Origin: Bradyrhizobium sp. AZCC 1610
GTDB taxonomy: Bacteria > Pseudomonadota > Alphaproteobacteria > Rhizobiales > Xanthobacteraceae
Assembly: GCF_036924515.1 (NCBI RefSeq)
Contig: NZ_JAZHRR010000001.1
Span: forward strand, 5,055,001-5,119,000
DNA length: 64,000 bases
Direction: 5' to 3'
Position 1 is the stretch's first letter; each line of letters begins with the position of its first letter. The notes beneath the pieces are model-generated. The model was not told the DNA's origin, did no database searches, and saw only the letters and a list, made by a program, of their open reading frames with translations. A program made the translations under genes and the position numbers. Positions 36,837-45,368 of this stretch are shown piece after piece.

Positions 36837-38113
36837 AGTCCTGGACCCGTCGAGAGTTCGGCCGCTCGACGGGAGCAATGGTCCTTGCAGGGCTCGGTTC
36901 TCGATTGGCCGCGAGCGAATCCAAGGCGAGGGTTGTCGTTGTTGGTGGCGGCATCGGCGGTGCCACGGCCGCCAAGTACTTGGCCGTCAGCGCGCCAACG
37001 ATCGAGGTCACGCTGGTTGAGCCAAAGCTGAACTATACGACCTGCTTTTTCAGCAACCTCTATCTCGCCGGGCTATGCTCGCTCGAGTCGCTTACGCATG
37101 GGTACGAGACGCTCGCGCAACGATACGGCATAAATGTCATTCATGACTCCGTGGCAGCGGTTGATCCGGTCGGAAAAACCGTCGGGCTCAAGAGTGGTCC
37201 AAAATTACCTTACGACCGCGTCGTCGTTGCCCCTGGCATCGCTTTCAATTACGAGGCCCTCGCAGGGTATGACGAGGCGGCAACGCAGGTCATCCCGCAT
37301 GCCTGGAACGCAGGCCTGCAGACGCAGCTGCTGCGACGGCAGCTCGAAAGCATGGAGGATGGCGGCGTCTTCGTGCTCGTCGCGCCCCCTAACCCGTTCC
37401 GCTGTCCGCCCGCCCCATACGAACGTGCCTCTCTGGTTGCTTATTATTTCAAGCAGCATAAGCCGCGCTCGAGGATCCTGATCCTCGATGCCAAAGATAG
37501 CTTCAACGCGCAGGATTTATTTCTGGATGCGTGGGAGCGACACTATCGGGGCATGATCGAATGGCTACCTGCCCAATTCACCGGTGGAATAAAGGCCATC
37601 GACGTGAAGGAGCGATCCGTCAAGACTGCGAACGAGACATTCAAGGCCGCGGTCTCGAATGTCATACCACCACAAGTGGCTGGGCAGCTCGCGCAGCAAA
37701 TCGGCCTCGTGGATCAATCTGGCTGGTGTCCGGTCGATCCCATAACGTTCGAGTCGAGGCTACAGCCGGGAATCCATGTCGTTGGCGATGCGACCAGTGC
37801 GGGTGACATGCCGAAATCGGCGTTTGTTGCGAATAGCCAAGCCAAGGCCTGTGCATTTGCCATCGCCGAGGCACTTGCCGGGTCCGAGCGCGTTCCGCCT
37901 CGTTTGTTCAACACTTGCTATACTCATCTTGGTCCCGACGATGCGGTGAGCAATGCTGTCAACTTCAAGCCTGTCGCCGGAACGATCAAGATCGTCGACA
38001 ATTTCGTCAGCCAAGTGCAGGAAAGCGCCGAAACCCGCCACCGGACCGCACGGGAGGCGCAAAGCTGGTACGCTGCCTTTGTGCGTGACACGTTCGGCTA
38101 TGCCGCTTTCTGA
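36833..38113 (+). CDS. Flavocytochrome c sulfide dehydrogenase flavoprotein (FccB/SoxF-like)
   Basis: A 426-residue FAD protein with a twin-arginine signal (TRREFGRSTGAMVLAG). The FAD-binding VVVGGGIGGATAAKYL follows. The two redox cysteines of FccB are present in TTCFFSNLYL and NPFRCPPAPYER, and the C-terminal FCSD domain contains FNTCYTHLGPDDAVS. It oxidises sulfide or polysulfide in the periplasm and passes electrons to the cytochrome encoded just upstream. Its 3' end overlaps the convergent FixI gene by 16 bases. Confidence 0.88.
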   Translation: MKSWTRREFGRSTGAMVLAGLGSRLAASESKARVVVVGGGIGGATAAKYLAVSAPTIEVTLVEPKLNYTTCFFSNLYLAGLCSLESLTHGYETLAQRYGINVIHDSVAAVDPVGKTVGLKSGPKLPYDRVVVAPGIAFNYEALAGYDEAATQVIPHAWNAGLQTQLLRRQLESMEDGGVFVLVAPPNPFRCPPAPYERASLVAYYFKQHKPRSRILILDAKDSFNAQDLFLDAWERHYRGMIEWLPAQFTGGIKAIDVKERSVKTANETFKAAVSNVIPPQVAGQLAQQIGLVDQSGWCPVDPITFESRLQPGIHVVGDATSAGDMPKSAFVANSQAKACAFAIAEALAGSERVPPRLFNTCYTHLGPDDAVSNAVNFKPVAGTIKIVDNFVSQVQESAETRHRTAREAQSWYAAFVRDTFGYAAF

Positions 38114-40257
38114 TTTGCAGTGGCCGTGCTGCGAGGTGCAGGAGCGCTCTCCGCCGCGGCGGATGGAACTGGTTCGGGCAACCGCTCCAACCGCAGCGAA
38201 TTCAGGACGACGATGATGCTTGAGCCGGCCATCACGGCCGCCGCCAGCACTGGCTGGAGGACTCCAACCATCGCCAGCCCAATGGCGATGAGATTATAAC
38301 CGAACGCCCACGCCAGGTTGGTGAGAATGGTCGCGCGAACTGCGCGAGCGACGTCGATCACCCACGGCAGCGTCCGTAGCCCCCCGGGTGGGAGCACGAC
38401 CGCTGCGGCCTCGCGAGCGAGGTCCGTCGCCGAACCGACAGCGATGCCGACATCGGCTCCGGCCAACACCGGCGCGTCATTGAGGCCGTCGCCGACCATC
38501 GCTACCATGCCATGGTCATGCCGGCGGCGTCCCAGCGCCGCGCATTTGGCCTCGGGTGTGAGGCCCGCCTCGATACCGCCGCTCTCAATTCCGACCGCAG
38601 CGGCAATCCGCACTGCGGCTGCCGGAAGATCGCCGGTCAACAGCGTCACGCGCACCCCACGGCGGCGCAGCGCTTCGACGGTCGAGCGCGCCTCCGGCAG
38701 CGGCGTATCGTCAAGTGAAAGCACAGCATATACCCGCTCGCCCCAGCCGACATAGATTACGGAATGGCTGCTCGCTTCACGTTGTCTCCCGTAATCGGCC
38801 AGATTTGGCGTCAGCGACCAATTCAACTCCTGCATCAATGCGGCGCTGCCTGCCGCTACGATCCGACCGTCCGACTTGCCACGGATGCCACGCCCCGGCA
38901 CGACTCGAACGTCGTGGATGGCGATTGGCACGAGCCCGCGCGCAGCTGCCGCTGCAGCTATCGCGCGGGCCAAGCGGTGTTCGGAATGGCGCTCCAGTCC
39001 GGCGGCATGCGCGAGCACCACATCGGCGCTGGTTCCATCGCTGTCGATAGCGACAACGCGCGCCTGGCCCGAAGTGAGCGTGCCGGTCTTGTCAAAGGCG
39101 ATCAGCCGGATGCGCGCCAGCGCCTCAAGCGCGGCCGGGTCGCGCACCAGGCAGCCGTTCCGGGCAAGCCGTCCAATGCCCAGCGAGGTGGCCATCGGTG
39201 CCGCCAGCCCGACTGCGCAGGGACAGGCCACCACCAGTACCGCAAGGCCGATCAATAGCGCACGGTCGAACGGCAAGTGCCGCGCCCAGTACACCGACGC
39301 TCCAATGCCCAGCACGAGAATAATCGGCACGAAGACGCCTACAATGTTGTCGGCGAGACGCTGGCTCGGGCTGCGGCGGATCAATGCATCCCGTACCGAT
39401 CGACAAATCTGCGCCCAGCGGGTCGCGTTTGCCACGCCGCTGCTTTGGATCAGGAGCGGCCCGTCAAGATTGATGCTGCCGGCGATCACATGCGAGCCGA
39501 CGCCCTTGGCGATCTGCCGGCTTTCGCCTGTGATCAGGGCCTCGTCGGTGTGCGATTCGCCCTCCATGATCACGCCGTCGACGGGAATGCGTTCGCCCGG
39601 CCGAACTCGAACCAGCACACCTGCGTCAACCTCGCGCACCGGCCGGCGGTACTCTCCGTCGCCAAGGACGACGGTGGCCCACTCACTTTCCGCGGCCAAG
39701 AGCGGCTGCAGGTCACGCGCCGCCCGTGCACGCCCGGCGGCGTCGAGGTAGTAGCCCGCGGTGAACAGCATCAGCACCATGGTGGCCGTATCGAAGTAAA
39801 CGTGCGGGCTGCCCTCGATGGTGGCAAAAGCGGAATAAAGGTAGGCGGCGCCGACGCCGAGCACGATGAGTGCCGAGGAGGTCAGGCGCCCCTCCATGCC
39901 GTGGAGCCACGCCTCGCGCAGAAACGGTCCGCCGAGAATGATCACCGCGGGTGTTGCGAACAGCCAGAGCAGAAGATGAATCCAGGGAAGCATCTCGGCA
40001 TCCGCGCCGCTGAAGGCATCGCTGTACAGGAGCAGGCTGAACAGCATGATATTCATGGAGAGAAAGCCGCCAACACCGAGCCGAATCAGCAGCCAAGCGG
40101 CCTCCCATTCCTCGGTTTTGCCGTGCTTGACCTGGTAGGCGATACAGCAGCCGTAGCAGCAGAATGCGCAAGCCTCACCGTTCACCGTGCGTCGCATCGC
40201 CCGCCGCCCGATGGGTAACAGGCAGTGGCTGCACAGCGCATGGTCCTGGGCCGTCAT
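38098..40257 (-). CDS. ccoI: Copper-translocating P-type ATPase, FixI/CcoI type
   Basis: A 719-residue P1B ATPase. The start at 40257 overlaps the previous gene (ATGA). Motifs are the metal path CPC (VVACPCAVGLA), phosphorylation site DKTGTLTSG, the TGE loop (ALITGES) and MVGDGLNDAPVL. The N-terminus has a cysteine-rich metal site (CSHC and FCCYGC) as in FixI/CcoI, but runs straight into the first membrane helix, so the usual HMA domain seems missing. It supplies copper for cbb3 oxidase assembly and is the last gene of the oxidase operon. Confidence 0.9.
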   Translation of the reverse strand: MTAQDHALCSHCLLPIGRRAMRRTVNGEACAFCCYGCCIAYQVKHGKTEEWEAAWLLIRLGVGGFLSMNIMLFSLLLYSDAFSGADAEMLPWIHLLLWLFATPAVIILGGPFLREAWLHGMEGRLTSSALIVLGVGAAYLYSAFATIEGSPHVYFDTATMVLMLFTAGYYLDAAGRARAARDLQPLLAAESEWATVVLGDGEYRRPVREVDAGVLVRVRPGERIPVDGVIMEGESHTDEALITGESRQIAKGVGSHVIAGSINLDGPLLIQSSGVANATRWAQICRSVRDALIRRSPSQRLADNIVGVFVPIILVLGIGASVYWARHLPFDRALLIGLAVLVVACPCAVGLAAPMATSLGIGRLARNGCLVRDPAALEALARIRLIAFDKTGTLTSGQARVVAIDSDGTSADVVLAHAAGLERHSEHRLARAIAAAAAARGLVPIAIHDVRVVPGRGIRGKSDGRIVAAGSAALMQELNWSLTPNLADYGRQREASSHSVIYVGWGERVYAVLSLDDTPLPEARSTVEALRRRGVRVTLLTGDLPAAAVRIAAAVGIESGGIEAGLTPEAKCAALGRRRHDHGMVAMVGDGLNDAPVLAGADVGIAVGSATDLAREAAAVVLPPGGLRTLPWVIDVARAVRATILTNLAWAFGYNLIAIGLAMVGVLQPVLAAAVMAGSSIIVVLNSLRLERLPEPVPSAAAESAPAPRSTATANQKAA

Positions 40258-40973
40258 GCTGGTTCTGTCCAACCATGCGCGAAGTGCACGGCGAAGGGCA
40301 GGATGCCGCGGCCAACGGTGACGAGACCGAGGAGCAGAATGCAACTGCCGGCCAGCCACACGCCGCGCTGCCGCCACGCTGGCGCCAGCGCTCGGCTGAC
40401 GCCGCCCATCAGAAGCATTGCGGGGAAGGTCCCAAGCCCGAACGCTGCCATGGTGAGAAAGCCCGGCAACGCTCCGGCCGTGCTCGCTGCCTGGGCAGCA
40501 AAGGCGTAGACCAGCGGACAAGGCAGGAAGCCATTGAATACGCCAAACGCGAGGGGGGCGGCATGTCCCGGCGCCGTCAACAGGCTGCGCAGCGATGCCG
40601 AGAGCGTACTGGCGCCGAAGCCGGCGGTGACGCGATGCAGGAGCGGCAGCAGGCCAAAGAACTGCAGCGCCATGGCGACCATCAGCAGTCCGGCGAGGAT
40701 CGCGAGAATTCGCTGACCGGTGTCAAGCGGACCGCTCAGCAGCGGGACTGTCGTTCCCTGCGGCGTGCATATGACCTGACCGAGGGCGCCCGCAAGTCCG
40801 CCGAGAAAGCAGTAGGTCGTCAATCGCCCCGTATTGTACAGCAGATGGCGCAGAACTGTCGCGCCGCGTCCCTGCGGATCGCGGCCCAGCGCACAAGCGA
40901 ACCCGCCGCACATTCCGATGCAGTGAAAACTGCCGGCGAACCCCGTGAAGAAGATTATCAGATAGGCGCTCAT
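40254..40973 (-). CDS. TauE/SafE-like (DsbD_2) membrane protein
   Basis: A 239-residue membrane protein with about six helices. Conserved cysteines occur in FHCIGMCGGFACAL near the N-terminus and FLPCPLVYAFAAQ in the middle. Proteins of this kind are common in ccoGHIS clusters, where they are annotated as sulfite exporter TauE/SafE family, and are thought to act in copper or thiol handling. The start 40973 and the stop both overlap neighbours as ATGA. Confidence 0.82.
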   Translation of the reverse strand: MSAYLIIFFTGFAGSFHCIGMCGGFACALGRDPQGRGATVLRHLLYNTGRLTTYCFLGGLAGALGQVICTPQGTTVPLLSGPLDTGQRILAILAGLLMVAMALQFFGLLPLLHRVTAGFGASTLSASLRSLLTAPGHAAPLAFGVFNGFLPCPLVYAFAAQAASTAGALPGFLTMAAFGLGTFPAMLLMGGVSRALAPAWRQRGVWLAGSCILLLGLVTVGRGILPFAVHFAHGWTEPA

Positions 40974-41092
40974 CGGCGCACGAGCCAGGCAACCCAACCA
41001 AAAAAGGCAATGGTGGCGATCGCGAAGCCGACAAACGCGATGACCTGGATCGCACTCACATCGGCGAGCGAGAAAACTGGATTCTCCAACAT
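40970..41092 (-). CDS. Small membrane protein of the oxidase operon (40 aa)
   Basis: A 40-codon gene. A near-perfect AGGAGGG lies just before the ATG, and the stop overlaps the next start by ATGA. The N-terminus MLENPVFSLADVSAIQ is followed by one membrane helix (about 15-37) and ends in WLVRR, so the C-terminus probably faces the cytoplasm. It may be a small oxidase subunit in the manner of CcoQ or CcoH, but no family is recognised. Confidence 0.7.
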   Translation of the reverse strand: MLENPVFSLADVSAIQVIAFVGFAIATIAFFGWVAWLVRR

Positions 41093-41104
41093 GCGCCCTC
41101 CTGA

Positions 41105-41227
41105 TCATCCGAAATAGACACGGACCACGTTCATGGTGAGTTCCAAGAACAGGAAGAGCAGATTCAAGGCGATGATGGCGAGAATGATCCTGGCTGCCAG
41201 CATCCTCTGCTCCTTCTGTACCGGCAT
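41105..41227 (-). CDS. Small membrane protein of the oxidase operon (40 aa)
   Basis: A second 40-codon gene, 12 bases upstream of the previous one in operon order. AAGGAG precedes the ATG at 41227. It starts MPVQKEQRMLAARIILAI and has one helix (about 10-32) rich in Leu, Ile and Phe, then a short tail NVVRVYFG. Function unknown; probably an accessory subunit. Confidence 0.65.
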   Translation of the reverse strand: MPVQKEQRMLAARIILAIIALNLLFLFLELTMNVVRVYFG

Positions 41228-41288
41228 CTCCTGCTCCTTATAGAGTCAGCATTCAATCGGTTGCCGGCCTGCCCGTGGGTCGCGATCG

Positions 41289-41498
41289 CTAGATCCGTCC
41301 CGGTCCCAGCCCACCCCAATAGACGACGAGATAGTACAGCGCCCAGATGAAGAGGACGACATAGACAGCCAGCAGCCACACGGGAATGTAGCCGTGGCGA
41401 GACTGAATAGTGCCGCCGGCATACTCCTCCATCTCCTCCGTCTCGGCGGGTGAGTTGTTATTCGCCGTCGTGCTTGGCGTGTGCGCCGGATCCGTCAT
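41289..41498 (-). CDS. FixP-N-like membrane anchor protein (69 aa)
   Basis: A 69-residue protein from ATG 41498. A hydrophilic N-terminus (rich in Asn, Thr and Glu) leads to EEMEEYAGGTIQSRHGYIP and one helix (about 40-62, WLLAVYVVLFIWALYYLVVY). The arrangement resembles the N-terminal anchor of CcoP (FixP_N domain), which is otherwise absent from the fused cytochrome subunit upstream. That match is by pattern only. It overlaps the CcoS-like gene by 41 bases. Confidence 0.6.
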   Translation of the reverse strand: MTDPAHTPSTTANNNSPAETEEMEEYAGGTIQSRHGYIPVWLLAVYVVLFIWALYYLVVYWGGLGPGRI

Positions 41499-41649
41499 CG
41501 CCGATCTCCCTCTGCAGGAACCGTATGGATGCATCGTTGGCGCCGCCGAAGGCGCCCGAGAGCACGCCCCAAATGAAGACGCAGAGTGCACCGAGACTCA
41601 TCATCAAGGCTGCAATATAGGGGCCGACGATCTCGAAATAGATGGTCAT
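41458..41649 (-). CDS. CcoS-like small membrane protein (63 aa)
   Basis: A 63-residue protein with one N-terminal helix (about 7-31) followed by FIWGVLSGAFGGANDASIRF and GDD. The pattern helix, then (F/I)WxxxSGxFxxxxxxxxRxL and acidic residues is that of CcoS, the short protein needed to insert cofactors into cbb3 oxidase. It lies 6 bases after the fused cytochrome gene. The identification is by pattern and not certain. Confidence 0.55.
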   Translation of the reverse strand: MTIYFEIVGPYIAALMMSLGALCVFIWGVLSGAFGGANDASIRFLQREIGDDGSGAHAKHDGE

Positions 41650-41655
41650 TGCTCA

Positions 41656-43341
41656 TTACTCCTTGGCGGCCCGTTGCTTGGCCACGCTATTCCCCTTGCC
41701 GGCCAGGATGTGATCGCCGCCGCGGCTCGCCGCAGCGCGGCCGCTTGGGATGTAGGCTTTGTCCGGCGTATCGGCCTCGAGCGCAGGATCGTCGAGTGCC
41801 CTGCGATCACTGGGGGCGATCGGCAGCGGCTCGCCCGACAGCGGATCCTTGTAGGCCGATAGTGCAAGCACGTAGTAGGAGAGCGCCCAGCGGTCCTCTT
41901 CTGACAGCGGATCCCGGTAGGATGGCATGGGCGTGCCGCTCAACCCGGTCGTCATCGTACGGAAGATGTCCTCAACTGTAGGACCTGACTTGAATTGGCC
42001 GGCGGTAAGGTCCGCGGGCGGGCTTGGAAAGCCCAGATCGTCCTTCAGCCCGGGAGCCTTTTCGCCATCACCCTTCCCGGTCTGACCATGACACTCCCAA
42101 CACTTTGCACTCTGCCACACATTCTTGGCGCGAGTGAGCATCTGCTCAGACGGAACAGGCGGCCGCCCGATGTACAGGGGCGGACCTGGCGGTTCTTCCT
42201 TGAAATAGGCATAGGGCTTTGCCGGGTCGGAACGGTCGACCGCCAGTTCATACTTGATGTACTGAATGACAGCGAGGCGGTCGATTATATGCAGCTCGTG
42301 CCAGGCCGGCATCGCCGTGCCCCGAACGCCGCGCGTAATGGTGCGCAGAAGGTCGCCATCGGTTGGCAACGGCTCCTTGGTCAGCCTGAACTTGAAAACG
42401 GCCGCCGCGAAGCTCCTCGGGCGCTGCTTGTACATAAAGGTTGCAGCCTGTCCATTACCGTCGCCGCTCTCCCCGTGGCAGCCGAGGCATCGCCGCTGAT
42501 AGACCTCTTTGCCGTAGGCGATCCATTCGCTCGATCGCGGCACCGTAGCATCCGTAACTTCGAGCTTTTGCGGCTCAAACAGGTCCCGCCACTTGCCGCG
42601 ATTCATGCCAAGTTTTTGGAGATAAGCGATGAGCCCCTGCAGCGCTTCTGTCTCGGCGGCGATGTTGACGGTGTCGCCTGTATATTCCTTGTTCGGCGTC
42701 CAAATGATCGGAGCCTTGCCGCGCGCCGCCATGGGCACAAACAGAAGTCCATCGGCGTTCGGCGTGAGCTTAATTTGCTCCTTGCTTTCAAATGCGAAGA
42801 GCTTCTCAGTAACGGGCGTTCGTTCCAGGCCGCGATTACCAGCTCCGTCATCGACAATCTTGACGGATTCTGCGGGCGTGTCGAACAGTCCCCGAAAAGG
42901 CGCCATATTCGAATCCGGCGAGAGCATTCGGGGATTCCAGAAATGCGCGAGATGCCATTCGTCGCTGTATTTGAGCCCGACCCGCGTCAGATCCGGCCCG
43001 ATACGCCGGGTGCCCCATAGGTGCGGCACGTCGAAGGCGTATTCGCCTGCTTCGGAGACCGGACCCCAACGGCGCGTCTCGCCGGTCACCGGACGCACGT
43101 ATTGCGAATGGCAGTACCAACACCCCTCGCGTAGATACACCTGGCGGCCGAGCTGCTGCAGCGGCGTATAATCAGTGGCATCGGTCACTATCCATTTGAG
43201 CTGACCAAAATCGGTGCGGACCACAGCGGTCACGTCGGTCGTCCGCGCCGTCGGCTCAATAAAGGGTAGGATGCCCTGGGTGACCACGGCGAGAAAGAAG
43301 AATAAAACCCCGGCCACCAGAGCGACGAAGCGCGCACTCAT
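41656..43341 (-). CDS. cbb3 oxidase CcoO subunit fused to two cytochrome c domains
   Basis: A 561-residue triheme protein. Residues 1-25 are a membrane anchor (FVALVAGVLFFFLAVVTQG). The CcoO part has heme site CWYCH (74-78) in REGCWYCHSQYVRP, plus WGTRRIGPDLTRVG and KYSDEWHLAHF. After about residue 245 two more cytochrome c domains follow, CLGCH (285-289) and CWECH (414-418), corresponding in number to diheme CcoP. The fusion would put CcoO and CcoP electron-entry functions in one chain. The start overlaps the CcoN gene by ATGA. Confidence 0.85.
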   Translation of the reverse strand: MSARFVALVAGVLFFFLAVVTQGILPFIEPTARTTDVTAVVRTDFGQLKWIVTDATDYTPLQQLGRQVYLREGCWYCHSQYVRPVTGETRRWGPVSEAGEYAFDVPHLWGTRRIGPDLTRVGLKYSDEWHLAHFWNPRMLSPDSNMAPFRGLFDTPAESVKIVDDGAGNRGLERTPVTEKLFAFESKEQIKLTPNADGLLFVPMAARGKAPIIWTPNKEYTGDTVNIAAETEALQGLIAYLQKLGMNRGKWRDLFEPQKLEVTDATVPRSSEWIAYGKEVYQRRCLGCHGESGDGNGQAATFMYKQRPRSFAAAVFKFRLTKEPLPTDGDLLRTITRGVRGTAMPAWHELHIIDRLAVIQYIKYELAVDRSDPAKPYAYFKEEPPGPPLYIGRPPVPSEQMLTRAKNVWQSAKCWECHGQTGKGDGEKAPGLKDDLGFPSPPADLTAGQFKSGPTVEDIFRTMTTGLSGTPMPSYRDPLSEEDRWALSYYVLALSAYKDPLSGEPLPIAPSDRRALDDPALEADTPDKAYIPSGRAAASRGGDHILAGKGNSVAKQRAAKE

Positions 43342-44795
43342 TCGGCTGATCCTCCGGCGGGAATCGGGGCTGCACCTGGAGCCTGAATGGGCGCTCTTTC
43401 CTCGGCCGGTCGGCTGAGTGCGGTCATCATAAGATTGAAGACGAGCAGCGACATCCCGATGTCCATCGTGATGCCGCTGAGCGTACGCACCAGCCAATAG
43501 GCTTTCATCCGGACCACCGTGTCGAGCCACTCGGTGCCATTCATCCATTCGAAGCCTTGCTGCAGACCTCCGGCGGTCAGCACCAGACCCATGGTCGTAA
43601 TACCGACGGTGATCAGCCAGAACGACCAGTTGCCAAGGGTCCATGACCAAAGCTCGCGTTTGACCGCGCGCGGCCACACGTAAATTAGACCGCCCATCGC
43701 CCAGACCACGAACGTGCCGAAAACGGTGAGATGCGAGTGTGAGATGACGAAGTCGGTGAAATGGGTGGGCTGCTGGATCGAGCGCAACGCCTCGGTTGAG
43801 CCCTGGAAGCAACCGACCAGATACATCAGCGAACCCATGATCAGGAATTTCGCGGGGAGGTTCTTCCCGAAACCATCCCAACGCCCCTTCACGGTGCCGA
43901 AGAAATTCACGAGCACCGTCCACACGGGAATTATCAGCAACATGGAGGTGATGATCGCGAGAGTCTCGGTCCAGTCGGCGATCGGGCTATACAGATAATG
44001 GTGGATGCCAACGAAGGGATAGAACAGCGCGAGCGACCAGAAACCCACCAGCGACAGCTGGTGTGCGTAAAGCGGATTGCGCACAGCGACCGGCAGGAAA
44101 TAGTAGATGAGCACGTAGCCTGCGGGCGTGAGCCACAGTCCGACGATGTAGTGGATGTAGAGGCCATGAAATGCGGCGCTATTAATGCCTGGAATCGTGT
44201 AGGGAAGGATGAAGCTACCCAGCAAGAGATTCATCGTCGTCCACACGAAGGCCCCTATGAGATACCAGAGCGCCACATAGAGCGGCGCTTCGAGCCGTTG
44301 TGCGATGGTGAGGAGGAACTGTGCCGTCGTCGCTGCGATGACGATGAAGATGGGAATCTCGGCGAAGAGCGGGAGCTCGCCTGCCTCCAGGCCATGGTTC
44401 TGCGCAAAAGGCAACGAGATGAGCCCCGCCGCCAAGCTGATGTTATAAAGCCATGCTAGCGGTACGCCCCATTGTGCCCATGGCACCCGCACACCGCAGA
44501 GGCGCGGGACCAGATAGTGACATTCGCCAATGAAGAGGGCGGAAAAGGCGCCGAAGATGACGCCATTGACATGAACCGGCCGCAGCCGGCCAAAGGTCAG
44601 CCCTAGATTACTGGTCCCAAGATAGTCCGGATAGTTGAAGAGACCTGAGATCGCCACGCCCACCGACGGCGTGACGAGGAGCCAGAACATGCCAAAATAA
44701 AGCCAGGTTCGGACCACCCGCCAATCGACCAGATCATCCAAGATGACGCCACTGAACCTGCCGCGCAGTCTCTCTGCAGGAAACACCTCCGCCAT
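43338..44795 (-). CDS. ccoN: cbb3-type cytochrome c oxidase catalytic subunit I
   Basis: A 485-residue heme-copper oxidase subunit with about 12 membrane helices. Ligand-bearing blocks are visible: RPVHVNGVIFG (low-spin heme), AAFHGLYIHYIVGLWL, GIHHYLYSP (CuB His-His) and FVISHSHLTVFGTF (heme b and b3 ligands). The absence of the A-family helix VI Tyr-His pair, and the neighbouring CcoO, place it in the C family (cbb3). It reduces O2 to water at the inner membrane. It starts the ccoN / fused-cytochrome pair. Confidence 0.9.
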   Translation of the reverse strand: MAEVFPAERLRGRFSGVILDDLVDWRVVRTWLYFGMFWLLVTPSVGVAISGLFNYPDYLGTSNLGLTFGRLRPVHVNGVIFGAFSALFIGECHYLVPRLCGVRVPWAQWGVPLAWLYNISLAAGLISLPFAQNHGLEAGELPLFAEIPIFIVIAATTAQFLLTIAQRLEAPLYVALWYLIGAFVWTTMNLLLGSFILPYTIPGINSAAFHGLYIHYIVGLWLTPAGYVLIYYFLPVAVRNPLYAHQLSLVGFWSLALFYPFVGIHHYLYSPIADWTETLAIITSMLLIIPVWTVLVNFFGTVKGRWDGFGKNLPAKFLIMGSLMYLVGCFQGSTEALRSIQQPTHFTDFVISHSHLTVFGTFVVWAMGGLIYVWPRAVKRELWSWTLGNWSFWLITVGITTMGLVLTAGGLQQGFEWMNGTEWLDTVVRMKAYWLVRTLSGITMDIGMSLLVFNLMMTALSRPAEERAPIQAPGAAPIPAGGSAE

Positions 44796-44904
44796 GGAGC
44801 ATTCCCCCTTGCCTGTCTGTTAATGCGCTTTCTCCTGTTCTCGGGAAGACGCGGCTTCGACAGCGACGCCCCGGCCTAGAAACCTCCGGTTCGCAGCATC
44901 GAAA

Positions 44905-45357
44905 TCAGAACTTGCCCGGGTTCAACACCGAGCCGCTCTGCGACCAGTAGATGTACGCTTCCAGAGCCTTCATCGCTTCCGAGTCATCGGCGATTTTTTC
45001 TCCCTGGTTGGGTTTCTCGATGCACCAATTGATCATGTCGCGCAACGTCGCGAACTTGGCCATCTGGGCTTGGTACTTCGGAAACGTGGCGGGGTGGGTA
45101 TCGGCCGTCATGGGATGGCACATGGCGCATGCCATTCCCGTTTTGGACAACACGACATCCATCGCCTGCTCGGTTGCAGCATCGCCGTGGAACAGCAGAT
45201 CGCCCTTGCGGACCTGCTCCATAAACACTTGCTGGTAGGAGTTCAGCAGCTGCGGCGTCACCGGATCCTTGTGCGCACCCGCAGGGCCGACCAGGACGGC
45301 AAGTGCTACCGCCGGGGCAGCGCGGAACAGAATGAAACGTGTGATGGGCGCGGTCAT
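44905..45357 (-). CDS. Periplasmic monoheme cytochrome c
   Basis: A 150-residue protein. ATG 45357 is chosen because AGGAGG lies seven bases before it; the frame is open slightly further. A signal peptide (to about residue 28, ending GPAGA) is followed by a single heme site CAMCH (Cys77, Cys80, His81). NWCIEKPNQGEKIADDSEAM and ALEAYIYWSQSG resemble the SoxA/TsdA-like cytochrome fold, including an extra cysteine (in NWC). It may deliver electrons to the oxidase encoded downstream. Confidence 0.75.
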   Translation of the reverse strand: MTAPITRFILFRAAPAVALAVLVGPAGAHKDPVTPQLLNSYQQVFMEQVRKGDLLFHGDAATEQAMDVVLSKTGMACAMCHPMTADTHPATFPKYQAQMAKFATLRDMINWCIEKPNQGEKIADDSEAMKALEAYIYWSQSGSVLNPGKF

Positions 45358-45368
45358 GACCATTCCTC

